Shown here piece after piece: positions 46,197 to 54,695 of a stretch of 64,000 bases of DNA; position 1 is the stretch's first letter; the number at the start of each line of letters is the position of its first letter. Made by a program: the position numbers and the translations under genes. The DNA comes from JAGVIE01 sp964520905 (GTDB lineage Bacteria; Bacteroidota; Ignavibacteria; UBA10030; SZUA-254), in contig CAZFQL010000002.1 of assembly GCA_964520905.1 (NCBI GenBank), forward strand, positions 1 through 64,000, in the 5' to 3' direction. Below the pieces are notes generated by a model. That model did no database searches and was not told where the DNA came from. It saw only the letters and a list, made by a program, of their open reading frames with translations.

Positions 46197-46530
46197 TCTT
46201 GCTTGTGAGTTTAGAAATAAAATGACCTGATATTCCACCAAGAATAATGGTGACAACGATAATTGGCAAGATTGATTTCGGTTCTTGCCAACCTATGAGA
46301 ACTCCACATGGTAAGAAGGTCAATAGAGAAATTATTATCCCTTTTATAATGCGATTGATTCGCCAATCTATCGTCGCAATAAAAATACCGACTACCACCC
46401 ACATAGAAAAAGCAGATAAATTTGCATCCCAAGTTAAATTTTGAAATATCATTGGGATGACATCAATGATTCCAGCCGCAGAACCAAAGGCTAAACCGAT
46501 AAATAATTTTTTATTGGGCTGCATATGCAT
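46186..46530 (-). CDS. Small membrane protein of the arsenic operon (unrecognised)
   Basis: 114 residues with four hydrophobic helices and short polar ends. It overlaps acr3 by 20 bases on one side and the ArsP-like gene on the other, so translation is coupled. The first helix 'GLAFGSAAGIIDVIPMIFQNLTW' has no family I know. Its place between two arsenic exporters suggests a helper role; that is inference. Confidence 0.7.
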   Translation of the reverse strand: MHMQPNKKLFIGLAFGSAAGIIDVIPMIFQNLTWDANLSAFSMWVVVGIFIATIDWRINRIIKGIIISLLTFLPCGVLIGWQEPKSILPIIVVTIILGGISGHFISKLTSKNEK

Positions 46531-47572
46531 TTACCTTGAAATATTTTCGTTGAAAAAATAACGCCACATTTACCAAACCGATTAACACCGGGACTTCGAC
46601 TAAAGGACCTATCACCGCCGCGAATGCCTCGCCCGAATTTATTCCGAACACTGCAATTGCAACCGCGATTGCTAATTCAAAATTATTGCTTGCCGCCGTG
46701 AATGCGAGAGTTGCAGTTTTTGAGTAATCAGCACCGATTTTTCTCCCCATATAAAAAGAAACGAGGAACATTATCACAAAATAAATTACAAGAGGAATTG
46801 CAATTCGTATAACATCGAGCGGAATCTTGACAATGTATTCACCTTTAAGTGAGAACATTACAATGATTGTAAACAGCAATGCAATGAGAGTTATTGGGCT
46901 GATCTTTGGAATAAACTTTGTCTGATACCATTCCTTGTTTTTCAGTTTTATCAATGTGAAGCGTGTAATTATTCCGGCTATGAATGGAATTCCGAGATAA
47001 ATGAATACACTTTCTGCTATTTGTCCGATTGTTATATCAACCTTGAATGATTGCAATCCGAGCCAATTGGGTAAAACTGTTAAGAATACATAAGCATAAA
47101 TTGAAAAGAAGAGAACTTGGAAAATTGAATTGAACGCGACCAAACCGGCAGCATACTCCGTATCTCCTTTTGCAAGCTCGTTCCATACTATTACCATCGC
47201 AATACAGCGGGCAAGACCTATAAGAATCAAACCAGCCATGTATTCCGGATAATCTTGTAAAAAGATTATTGCCAGCACAAACATCAACACCGGACCGATA
47301 ATCCAGTTTTGCACAAGTGAAAGCGAAAGCACCTTTACATTTTTAAATACATCTCCAAGTTCTTCATATTTAACCTTTGCCAGTGGCGGATACATCATTA
47401 AAATCAATCCGATAGCGATTGGGATGTTTGTTGTTCCAGATTGAAATGAATTCCAAAATTCGACTATCCTGGGGAAAAGATAACCTGAAAAAACGCCGAT
47501 AAACATCGCAAGAAAAATCCACAATGTTAAGTAGCGGTCTAAGAACGATAATTTTTTTGTAAGTGTGCTCAT
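46511..47572 (-). CDS. acr3: Arsenite efflux transporter ACR3
   Basis: 353 residues with ten membrane helices. Family patterns include 'LTLWIFLAMFIGVFSGYLFP', 'GLILIGLARCIAMVIVWNELAKGD' (with the conserved Cys) and 'TLAFTAASNNFELAIAVAIAVFG'. ACR3 expels arsenite using the membrane potential. It overlaps the thioredoxin-like gene as ATGA. Confidence 0.95.
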   Translation of the reverse strand: MSTLTKKLSFLDRYLTLWIFLAMFIGVFSGYLFPRIVEFWNSFQSGTTNIPIAIGLILMMYPPLAKVKYEELGDVFKNVKVLSLSLVQNWIIGPVLMFVLAIIFLQDYPEYMAGLILIGLARCIAMVIVWNELAKGDTEYAAGLVAFNSIFQVLFFSIYAYVFLTVLPNWLGLQSFKVDITIGQIAESVFIYLGIPFIAGIITRFTLIKLKNKEWYQTKFIPKISPITLIALLFTIIVMFSLKGEYIVKIPLDVIRIAIPLVIYFVIMFLVSFYMGRKIGADYSKTATLAFTAASNNFELAIAVAIAVFGINSGEAFAAVIGPLVEVPVLIGLVNVALFFQRKYFKVNAYAAQ

Positions 47573-47895
47573 CTTTTCCCCTTTTCATTAACTTTCTGAA
47601 TAATGAAATTTTTTATTGTCTCAACAGTCGGTAAACCATTTCGATAGTACCGACAGGCAAGATTTGCCTCTTGCGGCTTGGGTAAATTTTCTAAATCGAT
47701 TCCATTAACAAGCACTGTTGGAGAACCGCGAAAATTTAGCTGCCGGGCTAACTCGGGTGTGTCTACCAAAATTTCTTCATATTCAATCTCGAATTCCAGT
47801 TGATTAATAGCTTCCTTAACTCGCTTAATCATTTCACCGGAGTTGGGACAACCGACGAAATGCTGAACTTGAATGGTGATTTTCTTCGCCGTCAT
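47569..47895 (-). CDS. Thioredoxin-fold protein of the arsenic operon
   Basis: 108 residues. 'ITIQVQHFVGCPNSGEM' has a strand then Cys16 at the redox-site position, but with Ser instead of the second Cys of CxxC. 'FRGSPTVLVNGIDLE' is the cis-Pro loop of thioredoxin folds. Similar proteins appear beside mercury and arsenic genes. A second cysteine, about residue 81, could make a resolving pair. It may reduce ArsC or bind As(III). Confidence 0.7.
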   Translation of the reverse strand: MTAKKITIQVQHFVGCPNSGEMIKRVKEAINQLEFEIEYEEILVDTPELARQLNFRGSPTVLVNGIDLENLPKPQEANLACRYYRNGLPTVETIKNFIIQKVNEKGKR

Positions 47896-47916
47896 TTTTC
47901 TTCACTAATGATTAGA

Positions 47917-48171
47917 TCAACCTTCACTCGCCAATGCATTCATCAACCAATGAGTTAGTGTTGATTTCGTAGGAAGTTTGCCGCTTAGCACAACCTTTCC
48001 GTTAATCACTAATCCGGGTGTGCTCATGACTCCATAAGTTGCAATCTCTACGAAGTCTGTTACTTTCTGTATATTCGCTTCAATATTATTTTCTGCAACA
48101 ACCTCATGGCAAAGTTTTTCCAGTGTGACGCAATTTGTACATCCCACACCTAATACTTTAATCTCTATCAT
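47917..48171 (-). CDS. Small thioredoxin-like redox-active disulfide protein
   Basis: 84 residues, matching the TM0996/MTH895 small thioredoxin family. 'VLGVGCTNCVTLEK' gives the CxxC site (Cys10, Cys13), and 'VMSTPGLVINGKVVLSGKLP' is the cis-Pro region. It lies 2 bases after arsC, so it is probably the reductant that regenerates it. Confidence 0.87.
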   Translation of the reverse strand: MIEIKVLGVGCTNCVTLEKLCHEVVAENNIEANIQKVTDFVEIATYGVMSTPGLVINGKVVLSGKLPTKSTLTHWLMNALASEG

Positions 48172-48173
48172 TT

Positions 48174-48593
48174 TTAATTCCTTATATTATCTTGATAAAA
48201 CTTTAAAAAATCTTTCTTTATTTGATCCCGAACTTTCCTAAAGACAGAAAGTATCTCTTCTTCCGTGCCGGTTGCTTCGGCAGGATCTTCAAATCCAATA
48301 TGTAATTGCTTACCAACCCTGCCAAGAAAAACCGGACAAGTTTCTTTGGCGTTATCACACACAGTTATTACATAGTCAAATGATTCATTCAGAAATTGAT
48401 CCACCGACTTAGGATACTTTTTTGAGAGATCAATCCCAACCTCCTTCATCACTTGTATTGCTTTTGGATGAACTTGAGCAGATGGTTGTGTCCCCGAAGA
48501 AAAGACTTCCAAGTTTGAATCGAATGACTCCAAAAAACCTTCCACCATTTGACTGCGGCAGGAATTACCTGTGCAAAGAATTAGTATTCGCAT
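48174..48593 (-). CDS. arsC: Thioredoxin-coupled arsenate reductase
   Basis: 139 residues of the low-molecular-weight phosphatase fold. The P-loop CTGNSCR (Cys7 to Arg13) is at the N-terminus. Cys79 and Cys86 match the Cys82/Cys89 relay of the S. aureus pI258 enzyme, so reduction should pass to thioredoxin. It makes arsenite for export by ACR3. Confidence 0.93.
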   Translation of the reverse strand: MRILILCTGNSCRSQMVEGFLESFDSNLEVFSSGTQPSAQVHPKAIQVMKEVGIDLSKKYPKSVDQFLNESFDYVITVCDNAKETCPVFLGRVGKQLHIGFEDPAEATGTEEEILSVFRKVRDQIKKDFLKFYQDNIRN

Positions 48594-48621
48594 GATAGGA
48601 TGTGATAATTCGTGATAACAT

Positions 48622-49008
48622 TTATTTTTTCTTTCTTTTCGATTTAGCAGGATAGATTACACAATAAGTAGTGCATGTTCCATCCTTTATTGCTTGTTTC
48701 AATTGAAGGAGATCCCCTTTTAAATTCTGATTCAGATCGAAAATATCTTTCAATTCTTTCATCAATCGTTTTGTTGTTTCATCCTCGGCATTCGCGAGTG
48801 AGTAGATCACCCACATCCCTCTCCGTTCATCAACAACCAATCCTGAATTCTTGAGATATGTGAGATGCCGCGAAACTTTCGGCTGTGAGAATTTGAGAAT
48901 ACGCTGCATGTCGCACACACATAATTCGCCGGTATGCACAAGGAGGTTGAGAATCCGCAGCCGGGATTCATCGCATAACGCTTTAAAAAGATTTGCAAGA
49001 TCACGCAT
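48622..49008 (-). CDS. arsR: ArsR-family arsenic-responsive repressor
   Basis: 128 residues from the ATG at 49008, chosen because AAGGAG sits 6 bases upstream; the frame extends to 49026. Winged-helix with 'ELCVCDMQRILKFSQPKVSRHLTYLKNSGLV': Cys30 and Cys32 are the As(III) ligands of ArsR. A further CTTYC near the C-terminus could be a second metal site. It lies inside the operon and presumably controls the promoter before arsF. Confidence 0.93.
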   Translation of the reverse strand: MRDLANLFKALCDESRLRILNLLVHTGELCVCDMQRILKFSQPKVSRHLTYLKNSGLVVDERRGMWVIYSLANAEDETTKRLMKELKDIFDLNQNLKGDLLQLKQAIKDGTCTTYCVIYPAKSKRKKK

Positions 49009-49032
49009 GAGTAACTCCTTCATCAATAATCA

Positions 49033-49722
49033 TCATAAAACTCGAAATATGTATATCAGACAAAAATAAATTCCAACAATAATAAATACACCGCCTGTAA
49101 TTCGCCTCACCCACAATTCTATCTGAGTGAGTTTGTTGAATACCTTACCGACCATTTGAGCGCTGAATGCGATTAAAAACGAAAAAACGAAAACGGGCAG
49201 AGCTGTTCCTATTCCATAAATCGACGGCAGCAAAATGTTCGATTCATGCTTCAACGATAACGGAATAAGACTTCCAAAGAATAGCGCTGCTGAAGTCGGG
49301 CAAAACGAAAGCGCGAATAACATCCCTAACAAACCTGCGCCCATAACTCCGCTTCCCGCAATACGCTTCTGCATTTTATCACCGGTTCGAATTCTGGGAA
49401 GAGAAAATGAAAGAAGCTCGAGCAAAAACATTCCGACTATTATCAAAATCGGTCCCAACAATTTATTCATATATTTTTGGAGCGTGTTCGAAATTTCCGG
49501 TATCGCGAGAATACTGGATATTACCACTATCGCGATTATCAGATAGGTCAACATCCTTCCGAGTGAATACATTATACCGGATAACAACACCGAACGAGTA
49601 TTACCAACATGCCTGCCGATGTATGAGATTGCAACTATGTTGGTTGCAAGCGGGCACGGACTGATACTAGTCATGATTCCAAGCCATAATGCCGATAATC
49701 CGCCAAGGAGAAGTGTGTCCAT
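49033..49722 (-). CDS. arsG: ArsG-family (DsbD/CcdA-like) membrane protein
   Basis: 229 residues with six helices. 'GIMTSISPCPLATNIVAISYIGR' and 'LGMLFALSFCPTSAALFFGSLIP' carry the paired proline-cysteine positions of DsbD/CcdA-type electron transporters. Next to ArsF this matches the ArsG family, annotated as an aromatic arsenical efflux or redox partner. The ATG overlaps the arsF stop by one base (TGATG). Confidence 0.8.
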   Translation of the reverse strand: MDTLLLGGLSALWLGIMTSISPCPLATNIVAISYIGRHVGNTRSVLLSGIMYSLGRMLTYLIIAIVVISSILAIPEISNTLQKYMNKLLGPILIIVGMFLLELLSFSLPRIRTGDKMQKRIAGSGVMGAGLLGMLFALSFCPTSAALFFGSLIPLSLKHESNILLPSIYGIGTALPVFVFSFLIAFSAQMVGKVFNKLTQIELWVRRITGGVFIIVGIYFCLIYIFRVL

Positions 49723-50306
49723 CAAGAAATTCCTTTGAGGAAATTTTTAATTTCGTCCTGAACATAATGAAAGTATACCTCCTTCGTACCGACAAGCTCC
49801 CAAATTTTTTCTAAATTCTTCCAGCGCCGCTGTTTACCGTTCTGCAACTCCACAACGACAAGCGATTGTGAATAAAGTTTGTAATCGTTTTCATAATGCT
49901 CATTACCTGCATCTTCAATGTTGATTATCTTCCATTCCAATTCCCCCTTTTTTAATTGCGAAGCTAATCCGCTTTTAATAGCTTCATCCGAGTATTCTTC
50001 CAGTTTAATGCATGTAGCACACCGCATTGTTCTGTGGAAATAGTAGACAACTATTTTGCGATCCTCGACTAGTGGATTTTTTTTCAGAGTGATTTTGGTA
50101 GTGTCTGGATTTCCATTGCTCACCGTTGTCTCTCGAGTTGTGTCGCGAGAACTTGAATCAACCGAGGTACCCTGCGTTATAGAGGATTCATTTCCCAAAG
50201 AGCTGATTGCAACTTGCTTTGGCGTGAATTCTTTCGCAAGAAGGAATATCACGCTAACAATGACAAATAAAAGAAGAACAACGGTTACGATTTTTTTTGC
50301 GTTCAT
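49722..50306 (-). CDS. arsF: ArsF-family thioredoxin-like protein
   Basis: 194 residues. A membrane anchor (about 5-25), a Ser/Thr-rich linker, then a thioredoxin-like domain with 'IVVYYFHRTMRCATCIKLEEYS' containing CATC. The pattern 'YYFHxTxRCxTCxxxE' is typical of ArsF family proteins, which are paired with ArsG. It is probably a periplasmic redox protein. It is the first gene of the operon. Confidence 0.82.
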   Translation of the reverse strand: MNAKKIVTVVLLLFVIVSVIFLLAKEFTPKQVAISSLGNESSITQGTSVDSSSRDTTRETTVSNGNPDTTKITLKKNPLVEDRKIVVYYFHRTMRCATCIKLEEYSDEAIKSGLASQLKKGELEWKIINIEDAGNEHYENDYKLYSQSLVVVELQNGKQRRWKNLEKIWELVGTKEVYFHYVQDEIKNFLKGIS

Positions 50307-50383
50307 AAATAATTATATCAACATGTTTAACATACGGGGACCGATTAAATATTTGAAATCGGACATTAAAATAGGTTATAAGG

Positions 50384-50403
50384 ATATTTGCGTAGACAAA
50401 TAT
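50384..50403. promoter_or_regulatory. Possible ArsR operator
   Basis: ATATTTG and CAAATAT flank CGTAGA, 78 bases before arsF. AT-rich hyphenated palindromes of this kind are typical ArsR/SmtB sites. No clear -10/-35 pair is placed around it. Confidence 0.35.
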
Positions 50404-50485
50404 AGAAAAGGTTAAAACGATATGCAAGGTAAATTCTTATAGATAGGATGAGTATAGGAAGCGTGGATTTGAACTGTGAAAAATG

Positions 50486-50517
50486 AAAAAGCCGACTTTG
50501 CAATACAAAGTCGGCTT
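50486..50517 (-). terminator. Terminator of the PEBP gene
   Basis: A perfect 12-base stem (AAGCCGACTTTG/CAAAGTCGGCTT) with a 5-base loop; on the minus strand it ends in a run of T. It lies 37 bases after the stop of the gene at 50554. Confidence 0.8.
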
Positions 50518-50553
50518 AAATCAGATGGTAAGGGTAAAATTGTTTGAGTTATA

Positions 50554-51024
50554 TTATCTCTCGTAAATCCCTGTAATATTTCCAGACGCGATTACTTTGC
50601 CTTCGATCATTTTTTCGAACGCCTCTAAACTTGTATTCGATGACAGATCAAGTTTATCGATATTCAAAGCATAAATCGTTACAACATATGGATGCGCTCC
50701 CGAACCTTTAGGCGGTTGCGGTCCGCCGTAACCCATCTCACCGTAAGAATTGTATAACTCTTTGCACCCCTCGGGCATCGCTTTCCCGGAGGCGTTTTCA
50801 TTGAGAGAAATTGTATCCCTCGGTATGTTGACGACCAGCCAGTGTACCCAATTTCTTGCAACAGGATGAGGATCGATGATCGAGAGCGCAATCGATTTAG
50901 TTTCGGCTGGAGCACCGCTCCATTTAAGAGGGATGGAAATATTTTTCCCGCCAACCACACCACCGTGCGCATATTTTGTAGGTATGGGTTTTCCATCCTC
51001 AAACGCCGGAGATGAAATATTCAT
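50554..51024 (-). CDS. YbhB/YbcL-type PEBP (Raf kinase inhibitor-like) protein
   Basis: 156 residues, the usual length. 'SIIDPHPVARNWVHWLVVNIP' is the PEBP signature, and 'YGGPQPPKGSGAHPYVVTIYAL' the second conserved block. The bacterial role is unknown. A STAS gene lies 26 bases upstream on the same strand. A strong terminator follows. Confidence 0.9.
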   Translation of the reverse strand: MNISSPAFEDGKPIPTKYAHGGVVGGKNISIPLKWSGAPAETKSIALSIIDPHPVARNWVHWLVVNIPRDTISLNENASGKAMPEGCKELYNSYGEMGYGGPQPPKGSGAHPYVVTIYALNIDKLDLSSNTSLEAFEKMIEGKVIASGNITGIYER

Positions 51025-51049
51025 ATACCGACCTATAATTAAGTTACTA

Positions 51050-51400
51050 TTACTTCTTCTTAGCTTTAAAACTTGCCAATGCGCGATCGACAGTCTCGTA
51101 TGTATCGAACACCTTAACGAGCTGTGTAATAACGAAAAGGTTTAGCACTTTCGCTCCGACACGCGCTAAGCGGAGTTCGCCGCCGGAATTACGCATCGTT
51201 GTAAGCGCAGAGATCAACGATCCCAAGCCAGAGCTGTTCATGTAATTCACACTACCGAGATCAATGACAACTTTTTTTACTTCATCACTCACCAGGCTGT
51301 AAATCTTATCTCTCACCGTCGTTGTATCCGGTTCACCGAGGAGATCACCTTTCATGGTAAGAATGGCGATGTCGTTCTCTATTTTTTCTTTAATTTGCAT
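51050..51400 (-). CDS. STAS-domain anti-sigma factor antagonist
   Basis: About 116 residues from the ATG at 51400 (the frame opens 12 bases earlier with GTG). A single STAS domain with 'VVIDLGSVNYMNSSGLGSLISAL', where the Ser of NSSGLG is the phosphorylation site in SpoIIAA-like proteins. The partner anti-sigma kinase is not in the window. Regulation of a sigma factor or of a diguanylate/phosphatase system is possible. Confidence 0.88.
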   Translation of the reverse strand: MQIKEKIENDIAILTMKGDLLGEPDTTTVRDKIYSLVSDEVKKVVIDLGSVNYMNSSGLGSLISALTTMRNSGGELRLARVGAKVLNLFVITQLVKVFDTYETVDRALASFKAKKK

Positions 51401-51511
51401 AGGAAACCTCACAATATGAATATAACTTGTTAAATCTATTGCTCAATCATACAAAAGTCTTTGTAAAAAGTCAACTTCTGCCTGATCACTAAACTTCCGC
51501 GTGCCCCTTGC

Positions 51512-51517
51512 TATAAT
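51512..51517 (+). promoter_or_regulatory. -10 box TATAAT of the candidate RNA
   Basis: Perfect TATAAT; the 5' neighbour at -35 is not TTGACA-like, as often in Bacteroidota. It would start a transcript at about 51524. Confidence 0.4.
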
Positions 51518-51523
51518 TTGTAC

Positions 51524-51749
51524 TAATCCTATTAATATAAAATTACCTGCCCGCCCAGGACCTGATATCTTAAATCTTATGGAAAAATGTTAGTAAATGT
51601 CTCTACTGGGAACTTATTGCTCAACAGTGACGTTACTGATTATGTACCTGTCCTGTGCAAGACATTGTTGGATTAGATTCTTAGAGTAGGTGGATAGGAT
51701 GCAAGGATGGTACTAATGCCGTCGTAGAGTAATCTACGACGGTTTTTTT
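51524..51749 (+). ncRNA. Candidate small RNA of about 225 nt (6S-like?)
   Basis: The stretch starts after a TATAAT box and ends in a perfect terminator. Its ends can pair: ATCCTAT (51526-51532) with ATAGGAT (51694-51700), ACCTGC (51545-51550) with GTAGGT (51686-51691), and CAGGAC (51556-51561) with GTCCTG (51650-51655). A rod with internal bulges results. Size and shape would suit 6S RNA, but I see no sequence I can name. It could also be a leader with attenuator for the downstream chaperone gene. Confidence 0.45.
51719..51749 (+). terminator. Strong intrinsic terminator with no gene upstream
   Basis: CCGTCGTAGA-GTAA-TCTACGACGG, a perfect 10-base stem with tetraloop, followed by seven T. It works on the plus strand only. 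The flanking gene to the left is on the minus strand, so it must end an unannotated transcript. Confidence 0.85.
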
Positions 51750-51850
51750 CTTCTCTTCCGACTTTTTTCTCCCATTGCATCTAAATCATTTTTCTTGTAT
51801 ATTTTGTTGCATTAATATTCTATTTTATAACCCAAAAGGATTAGTATCAC

Positions 51851-53956
51851 ATGCCGTTAATGACAAAAATACGCGAGAATCTATCAACCTTCTTCTCGAT
51901 TTTTGCCGGAGTATTCGTCGTTTATATCGTATTGGACTGGGGAATGGATATCACCGGTCGAAAACGTGCACAAAGTATGGCTGAATCTCAGGAAATTGGA
52001 AAAATCAATGGACAACCTATTCAGGCTAAGGAATTTTCTGAAATGGTCCGTCAGGCAGTCGATAATCAGAAAGCTCAAACAGGAACTGAGCCTGATGAAA
52101 ATCAACAACAGACCATAAGAGAACAAATTTGGAACCAACTTGTCAACCAGACGCTGTATGATAAAGAGATTGAGCTTCTTGGTATTAAAGTCACCGATCA
52201 AGAAATCGTCGATTGGGTGAAAGGAGATAATCCACCAGATTTTCTCCGCCAACAATTCACCGATTCTACAGGAGCGTTCAACCGGCAGGCTTACGAAACA
52301 ACGATAATGGACCCGAGAAATAAATCCATTATGGTTCGGGTAGAAGATGCTTTAAGAAAGCAACGGCTTCGCGAAAAATTACAGAGTATTGTTACAGCGA
52401 GTGTTCAGCTTAGCGAAGAAGATGTCGTACAAAAATTTTCCGACCAGAATATAAAATACGAAGCGAACTATGCATTCTTCGATCCAAATATTCTGGTTAA
52501 AGATGAAGACATAAAAATATCGGATGACGATTCCCGGAAGTATTTCAATGAACACTCCGATGATTATAAAATCGAAGCGTCCAGAAAATTAAAATACGTA
52601 CTATTCTCCATGGCTCCGTCAAAAGACGACTCAGCGAATGTTCTCGCGGACATCGATGATATTACTAAGCGAGCAAAATCAGGAGTTGAATTTGATACTT
52701 TAGCTAAGATGTATTCGGAAACTCCGTCGAGCAATTCATTTCAGGCACACGGAACGCTGAGTGCAGAAATAGAAAATTCTATCTTCTCTTGTAAACCCGG
52801 CGATATTATCGGACCGATCAGGGAATCTAATGGATATCACCTGCTGAAAATACTCGAGTATCGTTCGGGAAAAGATGACTTTATTCACGCAAGCCACATC
52901 TTGATTCAAGTAGATAACAACGACAGCAATAAAGCTTTGAAAGAAGCGCAAGATGTGTTGGCAATGGCAAAGTCAGGGCAGAATTTTACCGCTCTTGCTC
53001 AGAAATATTCTAAAGATCCCGGATCCGGCGCAAAAGGCGGTGATCTCGGATGGTTTGGTAAAGGACGAATGGTGAAACCGTTTGAAGAGGCTGTTAGGAA
53101 AGCAAAACCGGGGCAGATTATCGGTCCGGTTCGGACTCAGTTCGGTTATCATATCATAAAGGTACATGCAAAAGATAACCGTGAGGTTAAGTTTTCGGAT
53201 ATTCATCTGACGATTCGTGCAAGCGCACGGACTCGAGGCGATGTTGGACAACACGCTCAAGATTTTGCATACCTGGCAAAAGAAGGTTCATTCGAGAAAG
53301 AAGCCCAGCAAAGTAAATACTCAATTCTTGAAACTCCCCCATTTCAAAAGGACGCCGCTATTTCGGGTATCGGCATGAATAATGCAATCAACAAATTTGC
53401 ATATAAAAACAAATTAGGAACCACAAGCGAACCTTACTCACTGCAAAACGGTTATGTTGTTGTTATGGTATCCGAAGTCAAAGAGGCAGGAATACGACCA
53501 TTCGATGAAGTTAAAACTGTTGTTGAGAATCGATTGAAGCGCGAGAAAAAAATTGAAAAGGTGAAGGAACTCGCACAAGAGCTTCGCAAGAATCTTGCGC
53601 CAACAGATAGTTTGCAAAAATTATCGGTAACAAATTCTTCAATAAATGTACAACACCTGGCACCGTTTACCTTCGCCGGGTATATTCCCGGAATAGGCCG
53701 CGATTTAAATTTTATGGGCGCCATTCAGACGTTAAAAACCGGTGACATCTCGAATCCAATCGAGAGTAGCCGCGGCGTTTACATCATGCAACTGATAAGC
53801 AAATCTAATTTCGATACAACCGCATTTAATGCTCAGAGAATAGAGTTACGAAATCAACTTTTGGCAGAGAAGAAAAATCGTTTCTTCACAGAATGGTCAG
53901 ATCAGCTTAAGAAATCGGCTGAGATAGTCGATAATCGTGACATGTTCTACCGATAG
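51851..53956 (+). CDS. PpiD/SurA-type periplasmic peptidyl-prolyl isomerase
   Basis: 701 residues. One membrane helix near the N-terminus (about 14-37) anchors a SurA_N-like chaperone region. A degenerate parvulin domain lies at about 245-340, and a better one at about 343-435 ('ASHILIQV ... KDPGSGAKGGDLGWFGKGRMVKPFEEA ... FGYHIIKV'). The architecture is PpiD-like; it helps to fold exported and outer-membrane proteins. The following outer-membrane protein gene is 34 bases away. Confidence 0.9.
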   Translation: MPLMTKIRENLSTFFSIFAGVFVVYIVLDWGMDITGRKRAQSMAESQEIGKINGQPIQAKEFSEMVRQAVDNQKAQTGTEPDENQQQTIREQIWNQLVNQTLYDKEIELLGIKVTDQEIVDWVKGDNPPDFLRQQFTDSTGAFNRQAYETTIMDPRNKSIMVRVEDALRKQRLREKLQSIVTASVQLSEEDVVQKFSDQNIKYEANYAFFDPNILVKDEDIKISDDDSRKYFNEHSDDYKIEASRKLKYVLFSMAPSKDDSANVLADIDDITKRAKSGVEFDTLAKMYSETPSSNSFQAHGTLSAEIENSIFSCKPGDIIGPIRESNGYHLLKILEYRSGKDDFIHASHILIQVDNNDSNKALKEAQDVLAMAKSGQNFTALAQKYSKDPGSGAKGGDLGWFGKGRMVKPFEEAVRKAKPGQIIGPVRTQFGYHIIKVHAKDNREVKFSDIHLTIRASARTRGDVGQHAQDFAYLAKEGSFEKEAQQSKYSILETPPFQKDAAISGIGMNNAINKFAYKNKLGTTSEPYSLQNGYVVVMVSEVKEAGIRPFDEVKTVVENRLKREKKIEKVKELAQELRKNLAPTDSLQKLSVTNSSINVQHLAPFTFAGYIPGIGRDLNFMGAIQTLKTGDISNPIESSRGVYIMQLISKSNFDTTAFNAQRIELRNQLLAEKKNRFFTEWSDQLKKSAEIVDNRDMFYR

Positions 53957-53990
53957 AATGAAGTAATAACCTCGATGAGGTAAGAACAAC

Positions 53991-54695
53991 GTGCGCCACC
54001 TCAGCGCTATCATAATCATATTTATCTTGTGCGGCGCTACAAAAGCTGCCGCACAGGACTTTCGTTATTCACTTTCCATTTTCGGTTCTTACACAACATC
54101 CTCAAAAATTTTCCAGCATCCCAACGATGCAAACGAGGTGATACGAAATCAATTTCTAATCATGGATAATATCTTCGGTGGAGGAATCGATTTGCGTAAA
54201 AATCTGCCCGATTTACGCATTATAATAGGACTTTCGATTGAATACATACACAAAGCAAATGACTATTCGCGCGCAGGTTTACAATCAGCGGCTATTTCCG
54301 TTAAAGAAGGATACAGCGCGTTCCCGGTAGAGCTTTCGGCATATTATAAAATTCCTATCGAATTAAATCAAGTTCTATTTTATATCGGGGGCGGCTGCGG
54401 TTTATACTTTGGTACCCGACATTATGAAGAAGCCGGAGTATCATCTAAAGTTGTATCGCTGAAACCTTCTATTGGGATACATATACTATGCGGCATCGAA
54501 TACTCACTCACATCTCGTCTCTCTTTGCGTGGTGAATGGAAATTCCGCGATGTACAATTTAAGGTTACGAATAGATTTCCACAAAGTATGGTTACTCACA
54601 ACGGTTACATAGAATCGATTCAACAAGACCCGATGTATTCCCGCGTCCACATCGATGGGATGATGTTAAATCTCGGCACTGTTCTGTATTTCTAA
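53991..54695 (+). CDS. Predicted outer-membrane beta-barrel protein (unrecognised)
   Basis: 234 residues from a GTG start. A signal peptide (about 1-21, ending 'KAAAQ') is followed by an OmpA/OmpX-like series of amphipathic strands ('VLFYIGGGCGLYFGTRHY', 'SIGIHILCGIEYSLTSRLSLRGEWKFRD') ending in 'LGTVLYF', with the terminal Phe expected of a barrel. No specific family. The stop overlaps the aroK start (TAATG). Confidence 0.75.
   Translation: MRHLSAIIIIFILCGATKAAAQDFRYSLSIFGSYTTSSKIFQHPNDANEVIRNQFLIMDNIFGGGIDLRKNLPDLRIIIGLSIEYIHKANDYSRAGLQSAAISVKEGYSAFPVELSAYYKIPIELNQVLFYIGGGCGLYFGTRHYEEAGVSSKVVSLKPSIGIHILCGIEYSLTSRLSLRGEWKFRDVQFKVTNRFPQSMVTHNGYIESIQQDPMYSRVHIDGMMLNLGTVLYF

Larger units (their letters stand above)
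51413..51850. other. Gene-free spacer of 438 bases holding a probable RNA gene
   Basis: No protein frame of any quality. A TATAAT at 51512-51517 and a strong terminator at 51719-51749 bound a candidate RNA on the plus strand. The last 100 bases before the ppiD-like gene are AT-rich with TTTGTTG/TATATTTTG words that could be its promoter. Confidence 0.55.

Noticed and set aside
51413..51850. tmRNA, SRP RNA or RNase P RNA
   Set aside because: None of the conserved cores (SRP GGAA/AGCAG loops, RNase P GAGGAAAGTC, tmRNA tRNA-like ends) is present.
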